A stretch of 64,000 bases of DNA from Collinsella sp. (GTDB lineage: Bacteria; Actinomycetota; Coriobacteriia; Coriobacteriales; Coriobacteriaceae), in contig DXML01000003.1 in the NCBI GenBank assembly GCA_019414205.1, positions 78,144 to 142,143 of the forward strand, in the 5' to 3' direction. Positions 36,054 to 43,846 of the stretch are shown in pieces. The first letter of the stretch is position 1. Each line of letters begins with the position of its first letter. Both the position numbers and the translations under genes were made by a program. The notes below the pieces were generated by a model that made no database searches, was not told the origin of the DNA, and saw only the letters and a list, made by a program, of their open reading frames with translations.

Positions 36054-38879
36054 TTACCCCGTGTTCTGCAAACCTGCCGAGACGCCGGTCACAGTCGAAA
36101 GAATCAGGCTCATGTACTCGGCCTTCTTCTCCTCGGCCATCTCGTCCTGGTTCATACGCACCTCGCGAAGGGCGCGGACCTGGGCGATGGACAGGGCGTC
36201 GACGTAGGGGTTGCGCACGCGGACGGCGCAACCGAGCACGCGGCGGCGCTGCAGCGGCCACTCGTCACCGACGATGGCAAGGACCCACTTACGCGTGAGC
36301 TGCATCTCGGTGAAGACCTTCTCGGACAAATCCTGGCGATCGCCCAGGTGCAGATACATCTTGGCGATGCGCTGATCGGTCTTGGCGATCGACATCTCGA
36401 TGTTGTCGATAAAGGTGCGGAAGAACGGCCACTCCTGGTAGGCAGCCTTGAGCTGGTCAAGGTCGCCCAGCTGCTCGCAGGCGGTGCCCAGGCCATACCA
36501 AGCGGCCAGGTTAATGCGTGCCTGGCTCCAGCTGAAGATCCACGGAATGGTACGCAGGTCGTCGAGCGACTTGGCGCCCAGGCCGCGCTTAGCGGGACGC
36601 GAGCCGATCGGCAGCAGACCGACTTCGGTCAGCGGCGTCACGGTCGAGAACCACGGTGTAAAGTCCTCGGTGTTCAGCAGGTCCAGATAGCGCTCGTGAC
36701 TTGCAGCGTTAAGCTTCTCGGCCATATCCCAGAACTTCTGCGTGGTCTCTGTGTTGGTCTTCTCGACACTCGGGGCCGACTGCAAAAGCGTTGCGGCGGC
36801 AACGGACTCAACATGGCGCTGAGCCAGCGTGCGGTTGCCGTAACGGGCAAAGATGACCTCGCCCTGCTCGGTGAGCTTAAAGAAGCAGTTGACCGAACCC
36901 TTGGGCTGCGCCAGCACGGCCTTGTTGGCCGGGCCGCCGCCACGGCCCACGGCACCGCCGCGACCGTGCATGAGCACCAGGTCGATATCGTTCTTCTCGG
37001 CCCACTTGGCAATGCGCTCCTGCGCGGAGTGCAGCGCGAGCATGGCCGTGGTAGGACCGGCATCCTTGGAGGAGTCGGAATAGCCCAGCATGACCTCCAT
37101 GCGGCGGTTGGTCTGGGCAAGGCGCTTTTGCACCACAGGCAGCGTAAGCATCTGGTCGAGCACGTCGACGCAGCCCTCGAGGTCCTCGAGCTGCTCGAAC
37201 AGCGGGATCACGTCGAGCTCGGGGACATCCTCCTCGTGTGCAAAGGACAGGTGGGCAAGCTCAAAGACGTCGGCCACATGCTGGGCGCTCTTGGTAAACG
37301 AGATGATGTAGCGGTGCGCCATCTTCTTGCCGTAGCGCTTTTGGATGGAACCGATAGCGCGGAAGGTATCGATGACCTCGCGCGTCATGGGCTGCAGGTC
37401 GCCATGGATACCGTTCTCGTGGATATCCTTGAGGGCGCGGGCGTGCACCACGGAGTGCTGACGGAACTCCATCTCGACCATATGGAAGCCGAAGGACTCG
37501 ACCTGCCAGATGATGGTTTGGACCGGACCGTAGGCGGCACGGACGGCACCGCAGGCAGCAAGCGAACGCTGGACGACGCGCAGGTCATCCAGGAACTCGT
37601 CGGCGCTGTGGTACATGGTGTCGGTGATGCGGCGCACGGTGGCGTTCAGGCGGTCGGCCATGACGAGCATGACGGCGCGATGCGGCTCGTGCTCGGAGAT
37701 CAGCTCGGCGCGGGCCGTGTAACGAGGGCTCGTCTCGACCTGATGGTTCCACAGGTTAATAAGCTCGGCAGAAGGCTTGCTGTAGGTAGCCTCGAGCGTG
37801 AGGTTGCGGCCGATGTGGCGGCACTTGTCCTCGAGCTTGAGCACCATGTGCGTAAAGTACTTGGCGGCGACCTCACGGCTCACCTTGGCGGTGACGTTGG
37901 GGTTACCGTCGCGGTCGGAACCGATCCAGCTGCCGGGATGGAAGAACGCCGGGCACAGCGGCGGCACAGTACCGGCCTTGTCGCCCAGCACCCAATCGTC
38001 AAAACGACGATAGATAACGGGGATAACGTCGAACAGCGTGTTATCGAAGATGTCGATGATGGTATCGGCTTCCTCGACCGGCGTGGGCTTCTTGAGCGCG
38101 ATGGGACTCGTACGCACCAGGGCGTCGATCTCCTGCAGCATATGGCGCTCGTTCTCCACCAGGTCGGAGCCGCCCAGACGCGGACGCTCCTCCAGCAGGT
38201 TGGAGATACGGCGGATCTTGCCCTCGACGGCCTTACGACGGGCCTCGGTGGGATGTGCGGTAAAGACAGGGTGGAACTCGAGCTTGTCGAGCAGCTCGTT
38301 GGCACCCTCGACACCCAGCTCATTCACCAGCTGGTGATAGGCAACGGTAAGCTCGTTGGCAGGATCGACCTCGGTATCGGTCGACGCACCGGCCTCGCGC
38401 TCGCGCAGCTGCGCCACACGGTAGTTCTCCTCCGACAGGTTTGCCAGATGGAAAAAGCTCGTAAAGGCGCGAACGATGACCTGCTGCTTATCGAGCGGCA
38501 GGCTGTCGATCAAATCGACGACCTCACGAAATGCCACGGCAGTGGGCTCGTCGGCGGTGGGCACGCCCTGCTCGTCGACGGCTTCGTCGGCAGCGCAGGT
38601 ACCGGGGTTGCCGGCATTGACCACAATCTCGGCTGTCAAAATCTTGTCGAACAGGTCCGCGATCTCGGGATCATACTCGCTAAGCACACGGCGCTCCAGG
38701 CGCAAGAACAGCGCCAGATTGTCGCGCAGCTCCTCGGGGATCTCGATCTCGGCGAGACGCTCCCTGGACTCGGCATTCGAGCCGATTCGGTTAACGAGGC
38801 GGTTGACCACGGCAGCGACGCGCGCCGCGGCTTCGGGTACAGACTGGTTGCTTAGGTTCTCAGCCACGTTTCCTCCCAT
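36054..38879 (-). CDS. ppc: Phosphoenolpyruvate carboxylase
   Basis: 941 residues; makes oxaloacetate from PEP and bicarbonate, the anaplerotic step that feeds succinate or aspartate in fermenting bacteria. Motifs seen: FTAHPTEARRKA, GSDRDGNPNVT, GYSDSSKDAG and the Gly-rich loop HGRGGAVGRGGGP. The annotated ATG has AAGGAGG only 1 nt upstream, too close to use, so initiation may be at GTG 38867 (GGGAGG 4 nt upstream), giving 937 residues. A TATAAT -10 (38912-38917) supports a promoter directly upstream. Confidence 0.97.
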   Translation of the reverse strand: MGGNVAENLSNQSVPEAAARVAAVVNRLVNRIGSNAESRERLAEIEIPEELRDNLALFLRLERRVLSEYDPEIADLFDKILTAEIVVNAGNPGTCAADEAVDEQGVPTADEPTAVAFREVVDLIDSLPLDKQQVIVRAFTSFFHLANLSEENYRVAQLREREAGASTDTEVDPANELTVAYHQLVNELGVEGANELLDKLEFHPVFTAHPTEARRKAVEGKIRRISNLLEERPRLGGSDLVENERHMLQEIDALVRTSPIALKKPTPVEEADTIIDIFDNTLFDVIPVIYRRFDDWVLGDKAGTVPPLCPAFFHPGSWIGSDRDGNPNVTAKVSREVAAKYFTHMVLKLEDKCRHIGRNLTLEATYSKPSAELINLWNHQVETSPRYTARAELISEHEPHRAVMLVMADRLNATVRRITDTMYHSADEFLDDLRVVQRSLAACGAVRAAYGPVQTIIWQVESFGFHMVEMEFRQHSVVHARALKDIHENGIHGDLQPMTREVIDTFRAIGSIQKRYGKKMAHRYIISFTKSAQHVADVFELAHLSFAHEEDVPELDVIPLFEQLEDLEGCVDVLDQMLTLPVVQKRLAQTNRRMEVMLGYSDSSKDAGPTTAMLALHSAQERIAKWAEKNDIDLVLMHGRGGAVGRGGGPANKAVLAQPKGSVNCFFKLTEQGEVIFARYGNRTLAQRHVESVAAATLLQSAPSVEKTNTETTQKFWDMAEKLNAASHERYLDLLNTEDFTPWFSTVTPLTEVGLLPIGSRPAKRGLGAKSLDDLRTIPWIFSWSQARINLAAWYGLGTACEQLGDLDQLKAAYQEWPFFRTFIDNIEMSIAKTDQRIAKMYLHLGDRQDLSEKVFTEMQLTRKWVLAIVGDEWPLQRRRVLGCAVRVRNPYVDALSIAQVRALREVRMNQDEMAEEKKAEYMSLILSTVTGVSAGLQNTG

Positions 38880-38911
38880 TCCTCCTTCTATGCACGTAAC
38901 ATGCGGTATTC

Positions 38912-38917
38912 ATTATA
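38912..38917 (-). promoter_or_regulatory. -10 element of the ppc promoter
   Basis: Consensus TATAAT on the minus strand, about 33 nt upstream of the ppc start; the -35 region is weak. Nearby AATACTTT and AAAGTATT form a loose inverted repeat. Confidence 0.5.
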
Positions 38918-39031
38918 GGCGCTTGAGAAATACTTTCGACACTGATTGCGCTTTACCACACAAAAGTATTTTCTGCATTGCAAAGGTTTTTGCCCTAAAT
39001 GGTCGTATTTCTCGGTGGGCGGCATACGTAA

Positions 39032-39067
39032 ACGGGGGCATTCCGCATAAAAGCGAAACACCCCCGT
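39032..39067 (-). terminator. Terminator of hisS
   Basis: ACGGGGG pairs with CCCCCGT around a 22-nt inner region that can also pair in part (TTCCGC/GCG). It lies 58 nt past the hisS stop; the T-tract is weak. Confidence 0.5.
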
Positions 39068-39124
39068 AACAATCGCTCTCCATGAGCAGGGCACGTTAGC
39101 AGGCCCGAAGCTCAAAAAGATGCG

Positions 39125-40438
39125 CTACAGGCGCTCGCGAACCGCCTCGACGACGTTGTCCAGATCGGCGAGCACCTCGTCATGGCTCTGCATGTCGCGC
39201 ACTTTGACCTTGCCGGCGGCAAGCTCGTCGCCACCCAGGACCAAGATGAGCTTGGCGCCTACCTTATCGGCTTGCTTAAACTGGGCCTTGAGCGAACGAC
39301 CCTGATAGTCGGCCTCGGTCACGATACCTGCGGCGCGAAGCTCCTGCGTAATGGCAAAGACGTTCTGACGCAGCTCCTTGCCGGCGTTGGCGACATAGAC
39401 GCACGGGGCCTCATCGGCACCCAAATCGCTGCCAAAGGCCTGCAGGGCCAGCAGGGCGCGCTCAAAACCGACAGCAAAGCCGACGCCCGCCGTGGGCTTG
39501 CCACCCTCGAGCTCGACCAGGCCATCGTAGCGGCCGCCGCCGCCGATGGAGCCGACGCCGGCGCCAGGGGCCTCGACCTCAAAGACAGTACGGGTGTAGT
39601 AGTCCAGGCCGCGCACCAAGGTGGGATCCTCGACATACTCGATACCGGCGGCATCCAGATAGCGCTTGACCTGCTCGTAGTGCTCGCGGCACTCATCGCA
39701 CAGGTTGTCACCCATCAGCGGAGCCTCGGCCATGATCTCGCGGCAGTGGTCGTTCTTGCAGTCAAAGGCACGCAGCGGGTTGAGCTCGGCGCGCTCGCGG
39801 CACTCATCGCACATCTCGTCTGCGTGATCGAGGATAAACTGCTTGACTTGCTCGCGGTAAGCCGGACGGCACTGAGCGTCGCCCATCGAGTTAATGAGCA
39901 GACGAAGCTTGGAAAGATCGAAGCCCAGGCGCTTGTAAAACTCCATGAGCATGATGATGCACTCGGCGTCTGCCGCCGGATCGGGAGCGCCGAGCCACTC
40001 GATGCCCACCTGGTGGAACTGGCGCAGGCGGCCCTTCTGGGGACGCTCGCCGCGGAACATGGCCTCGGCGTAGTACGCCTTAAACGGCGTGGAGCCCTGG
40101 GGCACCAGATTGTTCTCGACGACAGCGCGCACCACGCCGGCCGTGCCCTCGGGGCGAAGCGCCAGGCGCTGCTTGGGCTTGAGTTTGGTGTCGGTGCCCT
40201 CGGTAAAGACGCGCTCCAGGTTGGCACCGCTGAACACGCGGAACATTTCCTTGCGCACGACGTCGGTCGACTGGCCGATACCGTGGACAAACACGTCCAC
40301 CTGCTCGATCGCGGGCGTCTCGATGGGTTTAAAACCAAACGGCTCGAACACGCCGGCCGCAATCTGCTGCATCTTTTGCCAGGCGCGCATCTCGGCGCCG
40401 ATAAGGTCGCGGGTTCCCTCCGCCTTCTGTGCCTGCAT
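39125..40438 (-). CDS. hisS: Histidyl-tRNA synthetase
   Basis: 437 residues. Class II motif 2 (FRGERPQKGRLRQFHQVG), the His-specific motif LVRGLDYYTRTVFE, motif 3 (GGGRYDGL ... GVGFAVGFERA) and a C-terminal anticodon-binding domain (about 340-437) are all present. It charges tRNA-His. The start is the ATG with GAAAGGTG upstream; a TTG two codons earlier is open but unsupported. A TATAAT-type -10 (40481-40486) lies about 45 nt upstream. Confidence 0.97.
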   Translation of the reverse strand: MQAQKAEGTRDLIGAEMRAWQKMQQIAAGVFEPFGFKPIETPAIEQVDVFVHGIGQSTDVVRKEMFRVFSGANLERVFTEGTDTKLKPKQRLALRPEGTAGVVRAVVENNLVPQGSTPFKAYYAEAMFRGERPQKGRLRQFHQVGIEWLGAPDPAADAECIIMLMEFYKRLGFDLSKLRLLINSMGDAQCRPAYREQVKQFILDHADEMCDECRERAELNPLRAFDCKNDHCREIMAEAPLMGDNLCDECREHYEQVKRYLDAAGIEYVEDPTLVRGLDYYTRTVFEVEAPGAGVGSIGGGGRYDGLVELEGGKPTAGVGFAVGFERALLALQAFGSDLGADEAPCVYVANAGKELRQNVFAITQELRAAGIVTEADYQGRSLKAQFKQADKVGAKLILVLGGDELAAGKVKVRDMQSHDEVLADLDNVVEAVRERL

Positions 40439-40496
40439 GGGCAAACACCTTTCTTTTGTATCGCGTCATAGGTAACGGTCATTATACGGCACAAAT

Positions 40497-40570
40497 ACAA
40501 ACAGCGGCGGCGCGTCTGACCGAACGAGGGTATGGGGACTCGTTCGGCCAGACGCGCCGCCGCTGTTTGT
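40497..40570. repeat. Long hairpin 1 of 3
   Basis: ACAAACAGCGGCGGCGCGTC pairs with its complement at the right end and the stem continues through CCGAACGAG / CTCGTTCGG, 31 bp with one mismatch. It is immediately upstream of the hisS promoter. Confidence 0.75.
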
Positions 40571-40632
40571 GATCCCTTTTCCTCCGTCCCCTTCGGATCA
40601 CGTGATCCCTTGGGGACGGAGGAATAGGGATC
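40571..40632. repeat. Long hairpin 2 of 3
   Basis: GATCCC, CCTCCGTCCCC and GATCAC pair in order with GTGATC, GGGGACGGAGG and GGGATC, with small internal bulges (TTTT/AATA, TTCG/CCTT). Same words as the repeat at 4843 and the half copy near 49075. Confidence 0.75.
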
Positions 40633-40643
40633 ATTTCGTAGGC

Positions 40644-40707
40644 CCGTGGCCGCCTTGGAAACCGAATGATGGTACGAGCATCCATTCGGCTTCCAAGGCG
40701 GCCACGG
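40644..40707. repeat. Long hairpin 3 of 3
   Basis: CCGTGGCCGCCTTGGAA pairs with TTCCAAGGCGGCCACGG, continued by CCGAATG / CATTCGG. It lies 36 nt from the end of the MFS remnant. Confidence 0.75.
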
Positions 40708-40742
40708 ACAGAACGGAGCGAACAGAAAAGAGCGACGGACGT

Positions 40743-41201
40743 CTACTCCCCCGCCACGCTCGCGCGCAGCTTGGCGGCGATGGGCTCGGATGCCAGCAGG
40801 AACACGAGCATGACCACAGAGCACGCCAGGCACACAATCCAGGCGCTCGCAAAGGAGCCCGTGGCATCGAACAGCACGCCCGAGACGATGGCGCCCACGG
40901 TGCCGCCGACCATCTCGAGCGAGGTAATGGTGCCCGTGACCTTGCCGAGGTCGGCCATGCCAAACTGCTTGGACGCGGCAATAGTAGGCGTGATGGTGCC
41001 CATGCACGTTCCGACACCAAAGCTCACGGCAGCCACGATGGGACCAAGATCGGTCGCGGGGAAGCACAGGGCAACGCAAGCGATAATGCACGCAACGGAT
41101 CCCAGCACTTTGCCAAAGCGCAGGCCAAAGCGATCATAGATCGCGCCGAGCGAAATCTTGGCGGTAACGACCGTGGCCCTGATGACAAAGCCGGAGGCCA
41201 C
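40743..41201 (-). pseudogene. C-terminal half of an MFS transporter
   Basis: 152 residues with about five membrane helices, equal to the second half of a major-facilitator transporter (KISLGAIYDRFGLRFGKVLG is the loop 8-9-type basic motif; CFPATDLGPIVAAVSFG, VTGTITSLEMVGGTVG). Full-length MFS proteins have 12 helices and about 400 residues. The frame can be read a little further upstream (FPGWLVVASGF) but runs into the end of the amidohydrolase gene, so the first half is missing. Probably a deletion remnant. It may still be transcribed with the amidohydrolase. Confidence 0.75.
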
Positions 41202-41243
41202 GACGAGCCAACCGGGGAAGCATTTATGCTGCTGGGGTATGGA

Positions 41244-42545
41244 TTACTCCTTGTGGTCAGCGATGTAGCCCAAAGCAACGGCGGCATAAGCCGCGGCACC
41301 AAGTGGCAGCTCGGCATCGCTAAAGCGCGCCTTGGGATGATGCTGGGCAAAGTGTTCGTCCGTATCGGTCACAGCCGCGCCGATCGTAAAGTATGCGCTC
41401 GGTATCTCACTCGAGATAAGCGCAAAGTCCTCGCTCGCCATGGCATGGAACAGCGACAGGAAGGTGGCCTTGGGCAGCGTCGCACCCACGTAGCCAAGCG
41501 AAGCCTGGGTCACGTCGTCATCGAGCACGAGCGGGGGAACATCCGAGAGCGTCTCGATGGTGGCCGACGTGCGATACGTTGCGGCCACGCCGTTGACGAC
41601 CTCGGCGATACGCTCCTTGAGGTGCTCCATGAGCTCAACGTCAAAGCCGCGCAGCGTGCCTTCGAGCACGCAGGTATCTGGGATGACGTTGGCCGCTTGA
41701 CCACCGGCAAACTTACCCACGGTCAGTGCGACCTCCTTGGCCGCCGGCACTTCGCGAGCGATAAGCTCCTGAAGCGCCAGGTGCACATGGACGCCGGCCG
41801 TGATGGGGTCGATGCAGATCTCGGGGCTCGAGCCATGGCCGCCCTTGCCCTGCAGCGTGATGCGGAAACCGTACACGCCCGAAAGCGCCGGACTCCCATA
41901 GAGCACCAGGCCGAGCGGCGATTGGCTGTTAACATGCATGGCAAAAGCCGCCTGAGGGCGTGGGTTCTGCAGCAGACCGTCGACGATGGCGGCACGGGCA
42001 CCCTCAAAGGTTTCCTCGCCCGGCTGGAACAGCAACTTAACCGTGGCGTTGGCGTCGAGAAGCTCGGACTCGCGGGCCTTGAGCATACGAGCCGCACCAA
42101 GCAGCGCCGTCGCGTGCATATCGTGACCGCAAGCATGCATGCAGCCATTGGTGGATGCAAAGGGCTCGCCGGATTCCTCGGCAACGGGCAGGGCATCCAT
42201 GTCGCCGCGGAGCATGATGACCGTACCGGCCTGCTTGTCCGTGCACGTACCGTTACCCCGAGCAGCAGCTGCCGCGCCGGCACCGATAAGGCCAACGACA
42301 CAGGAGCCGTCAACAAGCACGGCATAGGGAATATCCATCTCGTCCAGACGCGCCTGGATAAAGGCGGACGTCTGCGGAAGGTTGTTACCCAGCTCGGGCA
42401 TCTGGTGTAGATCGTGTCGCCACACAGCAAGCTCGTCTGCAAAAGTCTGAGCTTCTGCAACAAGACCGTCACCGATAGCGGCCTGCGCCGCTGCGGTAGC
42501 CTTGGGCGCTGGTTGCGGTTGAAAATCGGACAAAGCTGGTGCCAT
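41244..42545 (-). CDS. M20D-family amidohydrolase (amino-acyl hydrolase)
   Basis: 433 residues. Zinc ligands and catalytic residues of the M20 peptidase family are visible: RGDMDALPV, HACGHDMHA, PGEETFEGA, GKGGHGSSPE and ASEDFA. The type resembles hippurate or N-acyl-amino-acid hydrolases (IAA-amino acid hydrolase branch). The substrate is unknown. It starts at the ATG after GGAGGGC; an 18-codon longer reading is rejected. The adjacent MFS remnant may once have been its transporter. Confidence 0.9.
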   Translation of the reverse strand: MAPALSDFQPQPAPKATAAAQAAIGDGLVAEAQTFADELAVWRHDLHQMPELGNNLPQTSAFIQARLDEMDIPYAVLVDGSCVVGLIGAGAAAAARGNGTCTDKQAGTVIMLRGDMDALPVAEESGEPFASTNGCMHACGHDMHATALLGAARMLKARESELLDANATVKLLFQPGEETFEGARAAIVDGLLQNPRPQAAFAMHVNSQSPLGLVLYGSPALSGVYGFRITLQGKGGHGSSPEICIDPITAGVHVHLALQELIAREVPAAKEVALTVGKFAGGQAANVIPDTCVLEGTLRGFDVELMEHLKERIAEVVNGVAATYRTSATIETLSDVPPLVLDDDVTQASLGYVGATLPKATFLSLFHAMASEDFALISSEIPSAYFTIGAAVTDTDEHFAQHHPKARFSDAELPLGAAAYAAVALGYIADHKE

Positions 42546-42623
42546 AGATGCCCTCCAGTAACGTTTTTGCAGCAAGCACTTTGATAGCATAAAGTGCAAG
42601 GTACAACTTTAAGGGCGACGCAT

Positions 42624-42649
42624 AAAAAATGCCGCCCCGGGAGGGCGGC
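42624..42649 (-). terminator. Terminator of the EamA transporter gene
   Basis: GCCGCCC-cgggaG-GGCGGC stem followed by ATTTTTT on the minus strand, 12 nt after the stop. Confidence 0.85.
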
Positions 42650-42661
42650 GCAACAAGTTGT

Positions 42662-43645
42662 TTACAATTGCGGGCGCGGCTTTTTGCGCAAAAAATCGAA
42701 GTGAGTCTCACTCAAGATAATCGACAGGAAGATAAGCACGAAGCCGGCGAGTAGGCGCGAGGTGAGCGCCTCCCCCATCAGCAGCACCGAAAACAACACG
42801 CCCGAAGGCGACTCCATCGAAAGGAGCAGTGAGCCCGTCGAAGCCGGGACATGCGCCAGGCCGACGTTTTGGATGAGCAGAGCCACGCATGTGCAGCCCA
42901 CCGAGAGAAACGCCATCACACCGATAAAGTTCGGCGTCCACACGGACAGAGGCGCCTGGGTCTCGAATAACAGCGACGAAACCAGGCTCAGCACGCCGTT
43001 GCCCACAAACATCCAAAACGTGATAACGTTGATGTCCATTTTGCGACCGTACTTGGCGGTCACCGCCATCTGGATGGCGAAGAAGACCGCGCCTGCCAGC
43101 GTAATGACGTCACCGATGTTGAACTCGACGCTATCGAGCGCCACCAAGCCAATGCCCGCCAAGCACAGCAGTGCCGCGCCCAGGTTATAGCGGGTGAGTT
43201 TTTCTCCGCTCAGAAAAAAGCTCGCGAACGGCACGAGGATGCAATACGTGCCCGTCAAAAAAGCATTCTTGCCCGCCGTAGTATATGCCAGACCGACCGT
43301 CTGCAACGCATAGGCCGCCCACATGAGCACGCCCATACTCAGGCCAACGATCAGATTGCGAGCGTTGAAATGTGCAGTGATGCGCTTGTGGAAGACGGCA
43401 AACATGACCAACGCTGCAGGCAGAAAGCGTACATAGAGCAGCTCGAACACCGGAATGGTGCCGAGTGCATCCTTCATAGTGGTAAAGGAGTAGCCCCAGA
43501 TGACCGCCACCGAAAGTAGCAAAACTTTCCAGAACAGCGGGGAGCGTGCGCCGGCGCCCCTGGGAATACCGCCCGCGCCTAAATCCTCACGGGCCACAGG
43601 GCTATCGGGCATGTTTTCGATTTCGTTGGCAGCGTATTGGGCCAT
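42662..43645 (-). CDS. EamA/DMT-family transporter
   Basis: 327 residues with ten predicted membrane helices in two EamA repeats (SVAVIWGYSFTTMKDALG in the first; VFFAIQMAVTAKYGRKMDIN at the start of the second). Such proteins export amino acids or other small metabolites. The N-terminal 35 residues are cytoplasmic and Gly/Arg-rich. GAGGATG precedes the ATG. No partner gene points to the substrate. Confidence 0.93.
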   Translation of the reverse strand: MAQYAANEIENMPDSPVAREDLGAGGIPRGAGARSPLFWKVLLLSVAVIWGYSFTTMKDALGTIPVFELLYVRFLPAALVMFAVFHKRITAHFNARNLIVGLSMGVLMWAAYALQTVGLAYTTAGKNAFLTGTYCILVPFASFFLSGEKLTRYNLGAALLCLAGIGLVALDSVEFNIGDVITLAGAVFFAIQMAVTAKYGRKMDINVITFWMFVGNGVLSLVSSLLFETQAPLSVWTPNFIGVMAFLSVGCTCVALLIQNVGLAHVPASTGSLLLSMESPSGVLFSVLLMGEALTSRLLAGFVLIFLSIILSETHFDFLRKKPRPQL

Positions 43646-43715
43646 GGAACATCCTCACACTCAATCTGGGCGTGGTGTCCGCACGCGTATGGCTGCGTGC
43701 CGCCTCATGGTCAAA

Positions 43716-43751
43716 TAAAAACGGGGCGCACCGGACCCCCGGCACGCCCCG
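43716..43751 (-). terminator. Terminator-like hairpin downstream of the YhgE/Pip pair
   Basis: CGGGGCG-CACCGG pairs with CCGG-CACGCCCCG, followed by TTTTTATTTG on the minus strand. It lies 95 nt after the YhgE/Pip stop and upstream of the EamA promoter. Confidence 0.75.
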
Positions 43752-43846
43752 CTACTGTAGCAACAACCAAGCAGCCCACGCAATTCACTACGCTAAAGCA
43801 TCGGGTTGGAAGACCTTGATGTTCCGACGGCGTTTACATTGTTGCG

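Noticed and set aside
36348..38855. 835-codon plus-strand open frame
   Set aside because: It is a shadow of ppc on the opposite strand.
40743..41201. A complete small transporter gene
   Set aside because: It aligns only with the C-terminal half of MFS proteins and lacks its own start region and ribosome site.
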